Positions 22,793-35,551 of a stretch of DNA of 64,000 nt are shown here, in pieces. The position numbers were made by a program, and so were the translations under genes. The stretch comes from Tulasnella sp. 424 (taxonomy: Eukaryota > Basidiomycota > Agaricomycetes > Cantharellales > Tulasnellaceae). The notes under the pieces were generated by a model. That model saw only the letters and a program-made list of their open reading frames with translations, ran no database searches and was not told where the DNA came from. How positions within the stretch are numbered: the stretch's first letter is position 1; the number at the start of each line of letters is the position of its first letter. The stretch lies in assembly GCA_019633425.1 (NCBI GenBank), contig WSUB01000049.1, forward strand, positions 1-64,000, in the 5' to 3' direction.

Positions 22793-24764
22793 CTTGTTAG
22801 GATGAGGAGAGGGGGTTGAGGGGTAAGGGGGAGTAGGAGTTTTTGGGGGGTGCGGTGAGTAGCGAGAGTAATGAGCGAGTGAATGTGCGTTTTGTTGATG
22901 TAAAGAGTGAAACGCAAGGTTGAAGGGGGGGGGAGGGGGTGGTTGAAGGGGGGGCAAAATGGATTTGATGAGAGAAATTAGAGAGAAGGGGGAGAGACCT
23001 GTGGATCAATTCAAGACGCACAGTACCCCCCTCTTATGTACATTCCCATGCAAAAGTACGCGATGCACCGCCCCCCCTCCCGCTTCCCATGTCTGATTAA
23101 CCTCGAATTGGGTACTATCCCATGTGCTTAAATCCCCGCCCGTCACAAAATCAAGCTTATTCGCTTCAACTTGCATTCATCATACTTGTCGGTTTTTGCC
23201 TAGTCGTTACCAAAACGTATACCCCGTCTCCCATCATTCAAATGCAATCAAAATGAAAACTTGGTCTGACTGCCTATTTGAACCCATCGGTCGTCGCCTC
23301 GTGCCCAGCAGCTAGAGAGCGCTCGCTACCGTCGCTAGTCGTCGCCACCGTCGCTCGTCGTCGTCGTCGTTGTCCTCACCATCGTTTTTTTGCAACTGGC
23401 AAGCGCTCCGAGAGGCAAAAGGATCAGCGGTCCCGCAGCACTACTTAGTTTATTTGCAATCACCCCTGACCATCCCGGTTCATACATACTCTTTGATAAT
23501 CCCCATTCTGTAGATGCCTCAGCCCATCATTGGAGAGTGCCTTTCTAATCGGACGAACCCACTCCACCGCCGCCCAAATGTCGTTCATCTCCATCTCCTC
23601 TAAAAAAAAAAAGCATGCCGTCTTTTCAGAAGACATCGGACTGGAGCGCGATGTTTCGCCGTCCCGCTTGCCCACGCGAAGCAACGCGTAACTTTTTTTT
23701 TTTTTTACGCGGGCGCTTACCCGTTTTCTTTGAATTTTCTTGTTCGTTGAAGCGATGAAGTTCAGGGTCGGACTCAGAACGCGCGCGAACGTTCGGTCGA
23801 TCCCGTTCTTTAACGGCCCTGGTACCTTTTCCAGACTTAGTCTGTTCTTCCCCACACATGAAGAACACGTGATCCGCAGTTTATTTCTCCCGTGTACATT
23901 CTTAGAGGTCCTAGCTGAGCGCCCCCAGAGACATTCCAGGACGTTCCCTTCTCATGCCAATAACAACAGTCCAGAGTCCTTGTCGTGTGCCCTGGATGGG
24001 ATGTTCTAAGGAAAAAGGAAGTGCTGAGTCAAGCCACCACGCTTACTCGCCCAATCGACCCTCGGTGGCTATTTTCCCTCATTTTGACGCCGCTCTCTGA
24101 CTGGCGCGGCCTCCGCATCACCAAAGTCCCCGCCGCATCGCTCAACCAATCAGCATCGCTTTGCTCTTATGCGCCGGCTCCCTGACGGAGCCGGATGGTG
24201 TGACGGCGCAAAAAAAGGAGTGGCTGTAACAGGAAAAGGGCACAACTCCGAACACCTGCTCCATGCTCCATGTGAAGATCGTCAGTACTGCAAAATCCAC
24301 TTTCGCCGAAAACGTGGATGATTACGCTCGTGGTCGAGAACTAACTTTTTGTACACACGCCTCGTGTTAAAAGCAACGTGCTTCCCTTAACGAGAGACGC
24401 AAGTAGCCCATTACGTCTCAATTCGGATAATGGGGAGAGAGATGTGATGTGCAAACGAACAGGAACTCATTTGCTTTTCGCCGTTCTCGGCACACAACCC
24501 TCACAATTACATACTAAAACGGCAACGCTCTTTTTCATCACCGCAAAAACACGCTAATCCATATACGAAACTACTACTTTCCATCACTCCAAAGAAACAA
24601 CAATCTAAACGCTACACCGAGGTGGGAAAACCAGAAAGGGTAACAAAGAGGGTATAAACATAAAAGAGACAACAACAAGAAAGGGAAAAAAAGAATGGAC
24701 AAGGAACGCTTCCTCAATCGGACATATCTTTTTTAAACAGCCACTATTCCCTCCAAACCCCTTC
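22793..24764. other. Intergenic: bZIP upstream region and GH28 downstream region
   Basis: No gene is supported. Pyrimidine/purine-biased tracts and a GTC triplet run near 23340-23370 are present. A short minus-strand frame starting at 23021 and ending at 22797, five bases before the bZIP start, would be an upstream ORF if transcription starts above it. Confidence 0.35.
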
Positions 24765-26375
24765 TTAATGAGAGCCCTTGATCTTGGTCGCAACGTAAGG
24801 ACCCCTCTGGCACTTGAACCCAAGCGTATCCTGCTCTCCCGCCGCCAAAGTCGCAGGATCGCAAATGACAGTCGTGGCGCTGTAAGGCTTCTTGTAAGGA
24901 TGAACCTTGATGTTCTTGAAGTGCAAGTTGGTGGCGGTACCAGGGTACAAATCCATGATGATGCTCTGGGTCGCATCTCCACCTTGGACGTAGTTCCAGC
25001 AAGGATTCGAAATGCACGTTCCGTCAGTCCAGTTGGGGCCCAGGGAACCTTCAAAGTTCTCGAACAAGAAGTTGTCGACAGAGGTAGACGTTCCGGATGT
25101 GTTGTTCGGACGGGGGCCCTTGTCCTGGTCGAAGTAGTTTTGAGTGATGAAGATCGCCGTGCTGACGTTGAGAGCTTTGATGTTCCTCCAGGTGACGTTC
25201 TTGGCCCATCCTTGACCGCCGGTCCAGCTCTTGAAGCGAGCGGCATAGACGGCGCCCTCCATGGTCCAGTTGTCGAACACGACGTTGGCGACGGTCTGAA
25301 CAGCGCCGCCTCGACCCAAGGAACCGATGGACAATCCGTGAGAGGAGAATCCGCAGTAGCCGTTCTTGGCGACGATATTGCGAGCACCGTTGACGACTGA
25401 GACGCAGTCGTCGCCGTTGTGACCGTAGTATCCGTCCAAGGTGATGTTTTGGCCCGACAAGTTGAAGCCGTCGGTATTGAAGGGGAAGCTCTGATGTAAG
25501 GAGAACGATGTGAGTAAATTGACAGTTGGCGATCTGCAGTGTCCAAGAGAGACGTACCGTGGTCTGATCACGAGTGCCGTTGTTAGGAGCGGCATCGACA
25601 AAGTGGTTGCTAATCTTGACGTTGGTTCCAGGGACGTTGAAGCCCCAAGCAACAGGCTTGATGACCTTGATGTTCTGGATGGTACCAGTGGAGACGTTGA
25701 AAGTCGCCAATTGAGGACGGAGAATCTGTTTGTGGCGAAAGCGCAAAAGGGTGAGAAATCCAAACGGTGTTCGTGACCCGGGGCAAGCAAACTCACCCTC
25801 AATCCGATATCCCACCACTGTTGACCGTGACCTTGGAACTGGCCGTAGGCCTTCTTCTTCGACCCTACCAGGTTAACGTTGGACCCGTGGATGTAGAACC
25901 ATGGAGTAGCGTAGGTCTAACCGAAAGTCCGGGATCAGCATCGGTATACGCGCGGGAGCAGTTGGGGAAAAACTCACACTCGGCTGGTTGCTCGTCGCGT
26001 TGATCTTCTGCTGGACGGTCGGAATGTCACTCGGAAGGTCGAGGTTACCGTTCAAGTGAATGTCGACGTTGGCTGTAAAACGTGTAATCGTATGTTGAGC
26101 AATCCCATCCACAACGGGCAGAAAAAGATAGACTCACAGAGGCCCACCCACGACATGGGAGTCCAAGCGTGATAAGTATAAGGCTCCTCAAACTCTATGA
26201 TCGCATTGCTCGAGCATTTGGTGAAAGTATCCAAAATCGCCTGCGAGTTGTCCTTGTTCTTTCCGACATAGGGAACCTTGCAGGTCTTTTTCTTGGTTGA
26301 GCCGCCTTTTGAACCCCCCGCGGCGACAGTTCCAACAGCCGCAGCTACGAGAACGAAAGGTGTGATATGGACCAT
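24765..26375 (-). CDS. GH28 polygalacturonase-like enzyme (probably exo-acting), secreted
   Basis: GH28 enzymes hydrolyse alpha-1,4-galacturonic linkages in pectin. Five exons: 26375-26138, 26072-25978, 25916-25797, 25725-25558 and 25490-24765, giving about 448 residues. The N-terminus MVHITPFVLVAAAVGTVAAG is a signal peptide. Catalytic motifs occur in order: FNTDGF, GHNGDDCVS, SSHGLSIGSLG and ARFKSW, corresponding to the NTDG, GDD, GHG and RxK signatures. The first residue of the usual GHG is Ser here. Many N-glycosylation sequons (NVT, NVS, NWT, NTS). The parallel-beta-helix core is complete and all introns are GT-AG. The overall pattern resembles fungal exopolygalacturonases more than endo-enzymes, which is an inference. 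Confidence 0.88.
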
Positions 26376-26504
26376 ATTTGGGCAAGGTGGAAAGGACGAA
26401 GGGTGGGGAAAGAGGAGAGGGAGCGGGGAGAGGAGGGGTCGAAGAGAGAGAGAGCGATAGAGGCTAAGGAAAACCTCCAACCCCCCGCAGATTTCGAGGT
26501 GGGT

Positions 26505-26516
26505 TTTATAATACTT
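26505..26516 (-). promoter_or_regulatory. TATA-like box of the GH28 gene
   Basis: The minus strand reads TATTATAAAA about 130 bp upstream of the start codon at 26375. Confidence 0.4.
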
Positions 26517-26600
26517 TTTTGCCTAGTTCTTCGATAACATCTTGCCCGAGAACTTCGCTTCTAATTCGTCTCATGCGCTCACTGAATTCGCAAGCTTCTC

Positions 26601-27225
26601 AATCAAACTCCAGGGCCCCAAAGAACGAATCCCCAACCCGCTCTGGACGTGCCGACGTCAGACCGTGCAAGTGGATACCGGTGGAATGACCACTTTTCCA
26701 AGACACATGAGTGGGTCCTAGCGGGCCGGCCGGGATGATGGAGTAGGTTCGTGCCGTAGTGGCGTCGTTCTGAATGCAAGGGTCGTTTTATTTTGCATGG
26801 CCTGCGGTTGTCGAGGGACCAAGCCAAGACATCTGTAGAGAAAAAGGACCACGAGAATTTATAACTGCGGAGATTTAGACGTCCACGTCGCCAGGACCAG
26901 CTTCAATTCGAAATCGAAGTGTCGGGGAGGCTGTCGGGAGGAAAGGAGTCCTATACGTGGGTTCGCGAAGGTTCGGTTCATTCGTTCCCTTGAGAGAATA
27001 GGAAGTTAGTCGTAAAGCGTTCGCCGTACCCGCGTTACGAACGGACCATAACCGGCCCGTCACGGTAGGTGCAGTCTTCGAAGTTAGTGGGTGCAGCGGG
27101 CCGTCGGCTTTGTGGCGTTGGTTGACGGAAAGAAGTTGAAGAACGGCCGCGAGTATGTAATCGCCAAGACCGCCGATTTCGCCGAGATTCGACCGTTCTC
27201 GATGATTCTGGCCGCCCACTCCCAT
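26601..27225 (-). other. Unidentified minus-strand reading frames, possible gene or relic
   Basis: A 116-codon frame (27225-26875) ends LRFRIEAGPGDVDV. After a gap with an acceptor-like TTCAG, a second frame (about 26772-26601) reads TARTYSIIPAGPLGPTHVSW and ends FFGALEFD and stop. The composition looks protein-like, but no start, family or joined splice model can be fixed. It lies just left of a non-coding tandem repeat. Confidence 0.25.
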
Positions 27226-27226
27226 G

Positions 27227-28390
27227 CCTGGCGTTTCCGGGCCGCTTTTTGAGATTACGATCGTGTGTGCTTTACCAAATCGGGTAAATGATGTACTGGG
27301 GTATGCATGGCCGAGAGTGGAGGGAGAGATGAACGTTGATGGAAAGGATGATGATCCAAATCATGACGCTCACAACAGACAAACAGACCAAAGTGAGCGG
27401 CACGTGACATCATTATGGGTCACCTGAGTACTACAGCAATGGAGGACAACAGAGGACAACCAGCGGCTAAATTTTGGTCAAGCGAAGTGAGCCACTTTTG
27501 CTGCGCGAAGCCCTACCAGTCAGCTTCGCGATTCGCAAGCTAGAAAGCTTCTTCCAAGAATCGAACCGCTTGCTACCAAAGGTATTCGAGAGTAATCTAG
27601 TAAGGGTAGCAATAGGCCGTGGTGGGTGGATGAATCAAGGGTGCTGAAAAACACACCACGATGGGCGGCTGAGGTCGAAAGCCGGCCCTATCGTTGTCCG
27701 TACCCGCAGGGACTGCCGTGCATGAACCCTGCACCCCCGAATGAGCGAGCGGCAGACTTAGCAATGCTCGTGGAGAGCAGTTGTGTTCCTTCACCGGACG
27801 CGGCCAGTCTGGTACCATCCAGTGTATGCGCCTATCCTCAGGTTCTCCTCTGACCACCTACACAGGCCGAAACGACATGTCGAAGAGGCTTAGGATACAC
27901 TCGTTAGGTTTGGGTATAGAATGAGGGGGCTTAGAGGATGTTGGGGGGGTAAATGACGCGTTGGTCCTGCAGAGCCTTCATAGCACGTTCAGGAATGGGA
28001 TCTGGCGCTGCCTTCTGGTCGAGCTATCCATAAGGGTGACCGCGGGGGGAGACAAGAAGCTGGAAAGAGATGAGAGGGTCGTGATATCCTCTACAGCTAT
28101 AGAACCTGGGGGGCCGGACGCCCGTCCAGATCAGTGTTTGCGTGAGAAGGGCGAATATTTCACCGACTGAATCTGAATCAAAAGAGAAACAGCTACATCT
28201 TGCTTCAACCTAAATCAAGAAATAGCGCTTACAGGCCCGAGCCGAGCGTGGTTTGCGCCTTGTTCGATATTTCAATTCTGGCCAAAGGGGGGTTGACCAA
28301 TCCCCAGGGTGCGGACGACGCGTCGGTCCATCCGCAAGAGCCACGACCCAGTTCAGCAAAGATGAACGCAAATGTAGCAGCCGCATATTC
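27227..28390. repeat. Non-coding tandem repeat, copy 1
   Basis: It shares long diverged stretches with 28690-29790: the GCATGGCCGAGAGTGGAGGG segment (27304 vs 28755), the GTGAGCCAC...GCTTCGCG segment (27488 vs 28908), GGGTAAATGACGCG and GAAGCTGGAAAGAGAT. No long coding frame is conserved between copies. Confidence 0.7.
27504..27530. repeat. Conserved hairpin in repeat copy 1
   Basis: CGCGAAGC (27504-27511) and GCTTCGCG (27523-27530) form a perfect 8-bp stem around an 11-base loop. Confidence 0.6.
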
Positions 28391-28419
28391 TCGTGCAGAG
28401 CAGTAATTATGTTCCTTCA

Positions 28420-28689
28420 CCGGACACTGCCAGTCTGGTACCATCCAGTGTATGCGCTTGTCCCCAGGTTCTCCTCCGACCGCATCCGCAGGCCGAAACG
28501 ACATGTCGAAGAGGCCTATAATACATTCGTTAGGTATGGGTATGGAATGAGAGGGCTTAGAGGATGTTGGGGGGGGAGGGGTAAATGACGCGTTGGTCCT
28601 GCCGAACTTTCATAGCACGTTCAGGAATGGGATCCGGCGCTGCCTTCAGGTCGGGCTGTTCATAAGTCCACTGCTAGGTCTTGCCTTCC
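28420..28689. repeat. Partial copy of the tandem repeat
   Basis: CTTCACCGGAC, CTGGTACCATCCAGTGTATG and the following 200 bp match 27788-28010 of copy 1, then the segment ends and the next copy begins near 28690. Confidence 0.65.
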
Positions 28690-29790
28690 AGGCTGCTTTC
28701 TAGGTTATGACCCTGCGTGTTTTACTGAATCGGATAAATGATGCGCTTGGGCATGCATGGCCGAGAGTGGAGGGAGAGATGAACGTTGATGGAAAGTGGT
28801 CGAGAGGATGATCCAAATCATGGATCACACAAGACAAACAGACCAAAGTTAGCGGCACGTGATATCATTCTGGGCCACGGACAACTGCTAAATTTTGTCA
28901 AGCGAAGTGAGCCACCTTTGCTGCGCGAAGCCCTACCAGTCAGCTTCGCGATTCGTTAGCTAGCAAGTTTCTTCGACCGAACCACTTGCTACCAGAAGGA
29001 TTCAATCGTGATTTAGTAGGGGGCACAATATGCTGGGGTGGGCGAGCGGGGTAAAGGTGTCGGGATACACACGATGGTGGGCAGTTGGTGTTGAAAGTCA
29101 GCGACATTGTTTAGCTGTCGTCACAGGTAGAAACGTGTAATGATTTTTACAGCTGAGATGGAAAAAACATTGAGAGCTGGAATCAGCAAGGCTTATGCGA
29201 CGCATATATGTACTGTACGAGGGCCAGTCTTGCACCAGTTGTGGCCGTGTGGGGTAATGGCAAGCAACCCTTAAGTTCCCCTCCCACTGGTACTACCTTC
29301 ACAGTACTAAACCGAATATCGAATGACGATAGAATTTACTGGTTAGATTGTGGTATAGGGCGAGAGGGTGCAAAGAATCTTGCAAGGGTAAATGACGCGT
29401 GATCTCCCGCTGAGCCTCGACGGTATGTGTAGTATGGGAACTGGCGATTTCTTCTGGTCGAACCGTCCATAAGGGCGACTGCTGAGAGAACACCAGAAGC
29501 TGGAAAGAGATTATGGTACAGCGATATCATCTACGGCTACAAAACCCGAATGGGGACGGGTGTAGGAATCCAACTGTTCGCGTGAGAAGGGCCGACCGCA
29601 TCTGAGTCTGAACAAACAGAGCATCTACGTCTTGCTTCGACTCAAGACTGAGGCAAGAAATAGTGCTGGCATGCCCAAGCCCAGCGCGATTTACGCGTTA
29701 TTTCGACATTTTAATCTAGGCCAATGGGGGGGTTGACCCCAATCCCCAGGGTGCCAAGTGCGCGTCGATCCATTCACGGACACCACACCA
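28690..29790. repeat. Non-coding tandem repeat, copy 2
   Basis: It aligns to 27240-28340 with many substitutions and small indels, and ends with the GGGGTTGACC...CCCAGGGTGC segment seen at 28290 and 29730. The hairpin arms at 28924-28931 and 28943-28950 are identical to those of copy 1. Confidence 0.65.
28924..28950. repeat. Conserved hairpin in repeat copy 2
   Basis: Same 8-bp stem and same 11-base loop as at 27504-27530, within otherwise diverged flanks. Confidence 0.6.
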
Positions 29791-32700
29791 CAGTCCAACA
29801 TTTGTGCGCCAAGTTGTCACAACCGTATATCGACAGCACAATCCAGCATCAATTGAAGGTCTGATCGAAAGAGTTCTTCAAATGTCCAAAGAACGTCGCA
29901 TCCTGTTTTTGCATGTTTTCGGGTCCTTCTCTGAAGAGGAATCCACATAAGACAGCAACTTGGACGGCCCAACGCCAAAGAAAAAAATTCAAACAGGATA
30001 CGTCAAAAGCATCAGGAAGTCTTGCTGAACCGGGCATCGAGTGGTTAGAGTTGATAGGTGAGCCTCATCATCACCCCTATGGTCCTAGAGCAGAATGCCA
30101 ACAGCTGACACCGATTGTCAGTATGCTCTCAACGCTTGAGATAAAATATCGTGTTAATATGATGCGAATGAAGATACGAAGCTGCGGGCGTCTGTGCCCG
30201 CCTTGAGTCACGACAGCCGATCAGGTCCAAAGCTCTAAGCTTCCAAAGGCGAGGCAATCCCCATGAATCGCTGCACGAGGGTCCCGTTATCAGCTTGGAG
30301 GTTATTTGGTCGAATCCACGGGCGCAACAGCTTCAAACGTCAATGCGGGATGGTTGTCGCCTTTTATTGCTGGGTTCCCTAACTTCTAAATTGGAAGACA
30401 AAGGAAAACATGTTTGCAACCTACCTTCTCCTCCGTGAGATCTCACAAGATATCTTGGAATTCGGCCTACTCTCCTGGGTCGACGTGGTCAGCTTCACTA
30501 TTACTGGTGCAGCCGAAACGGAGATCCTGCCGCAACAGAGAAAGTTCGGTACTCTGGCGCTGAAGGTTCACTTGAGACCAGACTGATGGTTCAAAGCATC
30601 CTCGGATGGCTGGGTCTGAACTGGAGAGCATATGCGCCGAGAAAATCTGATCTAGCTGCAGTCAGAATCGATATGCTGGACAACAGGGATGGCTCTGAGC
30701 AAGCTTGAACCTATTAATCCGTTGCCTTGGTCTTGCACTCATCATTTCAAGAGACCTTTCAAGAGATGGTTCCAGTGCTTTGCGGCGCGGACTCAGCTTG
30801 GGTATCGAAGCAACGGACCTGCCTCCAATTTGTCGAACTCCCAGGGCGAGTTCGTTATTGTTGAATGCATCTACCACCCACCAAGCAGTCCAAGCCCCAA
30901 GACCTTGCCAACTTGTAATGAACTCTCATCACCATTACGTTTCCTTCAATGCATCGGTCTCAGATTTAACGACATTACGTGGGGTCCATTTGATTTTACG
31001 ATCACTTGCTGAAATGCCCCCCATCAACCCTGGCATTCCTTTAGATTTGAACCGAACGATCAGTCTCGTTTACCGCGATCCAATGCGAAGCGGTAACCGA
31101 AGCCTTCGTCATATCTCCAAACGCTGACCATTTACACTTACTGGCCCGACTGTCACTGCAGGGGTCAACCCTGGTGGTCAACACCGGGGGTGTTGACCGC
31201 CATTCCGCTGCACGACTGGTGGGATCGGCTACGCAAGGGCCCACGATGTCCGCCCATCGTTACTTGCTGGTGCCGATGACATCGACCATGTCCACAATCA
31301 CTTCAACACAACCGATTCCGTCATAAAATGTCCACAAGGACTATCTGCCACGGCCATTCACGACCCGGTCAAGTGTGATATAAACGGGAATTCATTTATT
31401 TATCTTTACTATTCATCACCGGTAGCACGTCACAGTCACGGGCATCGGAAGTATCGGACTCAGCGGAAGGCCCCAAGTACTCTCAGCACAATGACAAATT
31501 CATTGTCCGTCTCACGTCACAACATGTCACCTGGTCGTTATCAATGATTCTGTACCGACTCCGCCCCTGCGGACAAGTTCATCTCTTTCTTGGTCACAGA
31601 TAGTAGCGCTGACACCCACGAAGCGCGCCGAACGGAGTCATTGAGTTTCTCCATCCACCTTCAACCACGAACCCTCAAAAAGCTCAATCTCATCTGCTAA
31701 CGTCTCGACGTTGCCCATTTGTCCGTGTTCAACAGAGTTCTGGTCAAGGTCGACTGTGTGTTTTACACTGCAGTAATAGTACCAGTATGTCTCGCAAACC
31801 CTCGAGACTGCTACGCATCGAAGCTCGATACAATTTACCCGCATATCACAGCTTATGAAGGATACATAAGCTTCTGGATTCCGAATCCAACACGGGCGAA
31901 GCCGGATCGGTCCACGAAATCTGACTAAGCTTCAAATGCATCTGACACCCCTACTTCTACCGTCAGCATGCCAGGAAGTCGAGAGTATGTATATAGTCCC
32001 TCGATTTTTTCTTCACGGGGGTAGCAGAATGTGGCCCACTCCAAGCCTGCCTCCTCACTCGTCCCTCCCAATCCCGCTGTCCCTCTCCTCCCTCTGACAG
32101 GAAGATCTCATTGGGTCCTGGAGTAAACCTTTGCGGTTGCACTTTGCTTCCGCTCTTTGACACTTAGTTCGGGTGACAAAAGACGGCAATCTTCTTCCGC
32201 CATCCTAAAGCAGTTCTGACTCAGGCGAAACAAGTTTCTAGGCCCAACCGTTGTCTTCAGATTAATACATGAAGGCCCCCTGTTACACAGCTATGTTCTC
32301 AGGCTTTTACCCGTAATGATGCCATAACGGTGACTGGCCCCAGGTCAGACATCATTCGGGGCATGTACGAGTCCTCCAACCTTCCCAAAACATGTTCTCA
32401 GCGGGGCTCCAATGGCCGAAATGACCGCGGTCTCGACCGTATCCTTCACCTTCAAGATAGGTATTCGGATAAGGACTCTCCGCGCCCTATTTCGTGGTAC
32501 CATGCCAGGCAGTTGCTCCCGTTGTCTAACCTGTGGCAAGCGGGCTTTTCCTGCCTCGTTTCCGATCAATCTATAACGTGTTTAAAAACTTGGCGCGCCG
32601 CAGTCTGGCGACGAATCAAACATGCCGTATTCGCACAAGAGCGGAGGATTCCGAACGCCCCGCCAGATGTCCAGTTTGTCACCTTGGTGTCGGAGAACAG

Positions 32701-33779
32701 CTCCCTGAGCCAAAGACGATCTTCGAGCCTCAATTCAATACTACGTATCTTGGAAGGAGGATGATCCGAAAGCGGTTGCGGAGTCGATTCACGTTCCGTG
32801 TCCTCATGCCCAATTCACAACTTTGCCGTATACCCTAAAGTAGCGGAATTGCCTCCCGAAAATGTCTTGAAGATCTAGAATTCCCTCGATCATAGTGTTG
32901 GATAGAACCGTGATTGGCGCGAGATTGTGGCAACTCGGTCAGTGGGTCGCTGGGGACGACGTAAAATGAAAAGACGTTTTGAGGTCTTTTCATCACTGGT
33001 GCTTCGTGGGGCGTGTTCCCGTAATTGGAGGGCTCTCGTACAAGTGAGCGTACAGGGCCATCATCCCTGTCGCTTGGGTGGGGGGTTTTGCTTCCGTCAG
33101 CGGCGGCTAAAAAGGCGGCGCGAGACTATCTTGCGATTCGGAGCCTCCCCTCTCTTCAAAACGAAACAGCCTCCTCACATTCAGTACCTTGCCTTTTTAG
33201 ACTCGCTAGATGAGCTTTGCCACCGCCAACACTTTTCTCCCCACGAATACTCATGACGAACGTGGTGCAACGTCGTCCCCAGCCGTTGTAAGGGCACCCC
33301 CCGTCAATAGCCCAAATGTTACCCAGACGGTAAGCCACAGTACCGCCAGGCCCTGGGGGGCGACATCGGAGAAGATGGCGATCCTAGAGTCCGAGAGTCG
33401 TCCCCATGACCACTCTAAGGCTTTCGCGAGGTACGTTCTAACTTGGACTGTCCTAATTCTCGCACCTCAGGCTGCCGTTTCCGCGACATCCACAGAGCTC
33501 TGCGATTAAATCGTCCATCTTATTCAAAACCTCCTCTCATGGAGGTGCAGTTTGGGGTCAGACGCTGATTTCTTTCTCGGTATAGCATATCCAAAACATA
33601 CGCGCCGATTACCGGGGACGGAGCTCGAGGTAAGGGTTGCCCCATCTTCCCAAGCATCGTGGCGTACTTATCGACCAGGGCCATTTTTGTAGTAAAAAAC
33701 AGGCTCGCACTCATAGTCAGGCGTTGAGCTTTGTCGACCCCGAAAGCAGAAGCAACTAATAAACAGTGTTTAGGTTGCT
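29791..33779. other. Gene-poor region, nothing recognised
   Basis: Only short frames on both strands, none with a recognisable family or convincing splice chain. A 58-codon frame from ATG at about 30410 (MFATYLLLREISQDILEFG) and frames at 32.3-32.8 kb and 33.2-33.5 kb have protein-like composition but are not assignable. Probably decayed sequence. Confidence 0.4.
31176..31198. repeat. Perfect 10-bp inverted repeat with 3-base spacer
   Basis: GGTCAACACC (31176-31185), GGG, then GGTGTTGACC (31189-31198). It is isolated in a gene-poor region; role unknown. Confidence 0.55.
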
Positions 33780-33789
33780 ACAAGTTATA

Positions 33790-35037
33790 GCCAGCAAGAA
33801 TCATCGGGATGGCCGTGCCTTCCAGGTCCGGTTACCGATCTAGTATTCTGGGGAGGCGTGCTACCGAGTAAGCGGTTCTTCAAGTCCTATGGGCACTGAC
33901 CATCTCGTCTGACGACTTGTTGAAGGTCGCGGTTACGTATGTGACTATCTTTGGGATGGGCTTGAAGACCCTTCCAGCCATCCGACTAGAGCTAACATTG
34001 TGAGTATCAGGTTGTCAGACCACCAGCTTCGTTTGCTGACTCTGGATCAACAGATTAGTTTTCTGCGTCGTCTTGCTAAGTGTGCTGATCCTGGGGATGA
34101 GATCGTACTCGTTTGTAAGCGCCATCGCAATTGCCTGACATCGTTTGTCTCTAACGAGCCTTCTATCAAGTCTCTGGGCATGGAGATAATTCAGGTGCCT
34201 TTAAAGAGACCACATACTTCGGAGACGGGACTGAAACCTATCTCCCAGCTTACATCCCTATGGGGTGTCCCCGCGATTACACGCACGAAGCAGTCTACCC
34301 AGCGGTAGGTCCGTTGTTCAAGATATGACTGAGCTCTCATCGAGTATGTCTTAGGACCTTCGTGCGTCATTTGTCGACAAGCTGCAACCAGGGGTGGCTG
34401 CTTTGGTGAGTATAATGGCTTGGTGACAATTGCGAAGTTGGGCTAACTCTCCGATTCCAGGTTGCTTGGGACGTAAGCCATGGTTATTATCTCGTGCCAG
34501 CTATGATCTGATGGCCTTCCTTAGGCATGCAACGCGTCAAATCCTCTTGGTGAGGCTTCCTCTTCTTCAGAATCGGCACAGGCTGAACCGTTTTACTGTA
34601 GAACTTCCTCAGCGGCTCGATATTCAAGATGATTGCATAATCTTCGAGCCCACCGGGTTTTCTCTGGACAAAGACCGCTCAGTGGTATGTTCACGGTATC
34701 GACTCGATCGTGCAAGTCTCACACAAGGTATAGGTCCTAATCTCTGCTAGCTCGGGTAGAACTGTGGAAGCAGTGCTGGGCTTGGAGCCGGCAAAGGTCC
34801 AATGTGGGCCACTCTGCTGGGCGTTCTTTACTTTTATCTGTAAGCCCTCGATTTCCTGAAGCAACTTCAAGGCGTTTTAATAATTTCATTGAAATCAGCC
34901 TTCCACCTGAAAGGCCCCGTCGGACCTGAAGACATCCTCAAGGTCTTTATCAAATACGTTCGGTATTGTTGTGAAGGCAAGAAAGACCTCATTCCCCAGG
35001 CAGGTGTAATGAATACCATGGACCTCGGCAAACTCTA
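33790..35037 (+). pseudogene. Degenerate metacaspase-like (caspase superfamily, C14) gene
   Basis: In order on the plus strand: a piece like the first strand (ARIIGM...YRSSILGRRATE, about 33795-33870); GYVCDYLWDGLEDPSSHPTR (about 33930-33990); then LSDHQLRLLTLDQQISFLRR leading to GDEIVLV. After an intron with a CTAAC branch comes FYQVSGHGDNSG, the catalytic-His motif of metacaspases. A following exon with DLRASFVDKLQPGVAAL splices to VAWDVSHG, where the family has the Cys of D-x-CHSG. Further pieces (LISASSGRTVEAVLG, then GAGKGPMWATLLGVL) fit the p10-like half but need frame changes. The Cys motif appears lost. Assigned from motif order only; it could instead be a divergent spliced gene. Confidence 0.5.
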
Positions 35038-35551
35038 ACTCCATGGTTCTAGCTTCTAAGCTCGAAATCAAGTCCAGACGTGCCTCCTGAGGTGGCACAG
35101 TTGTTGGACTTCCTTTTAACAGCGTATCATCCGCACGTGCCACACTCAGAGACGGGGCACGTATAGTCCGTTGTATGATTGGGATATTCACACGAAAATT
35201 TATTACTCTCCGTTGTATTTCTAAATCTATGGCTTGTTATGAATAACGACACGCAGGCTGGTGTATGCGCGTTTGGGCTTGATTTGGTACGACGCGACGG
35301 TCACATGTGACATTCCGTAACGCCGACGGGAACTGACCGAAAGCAATGCCTTTCGGGGCGGGCCTTTTTTTTTTTCAATTACACCGTCCATCCAAATTTA
35401 AGTACGTAATTGATCTTACTCGTCTCATCAGATTGGAACAACGGCCCAGCAACTAACCGGCCTAGCACGTTTTTCGATGCGCTCATAGCAAGAGTCAAGA
35501 GGGGGATATAAATAGACAATACATAATGTACCTAACATCATCCTCGAGAGT

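Noticed and set aside
24768..25400. Long plus-strand frame of 210 codons
   Set aside because: Antisense shadow of GH28 exon 5.
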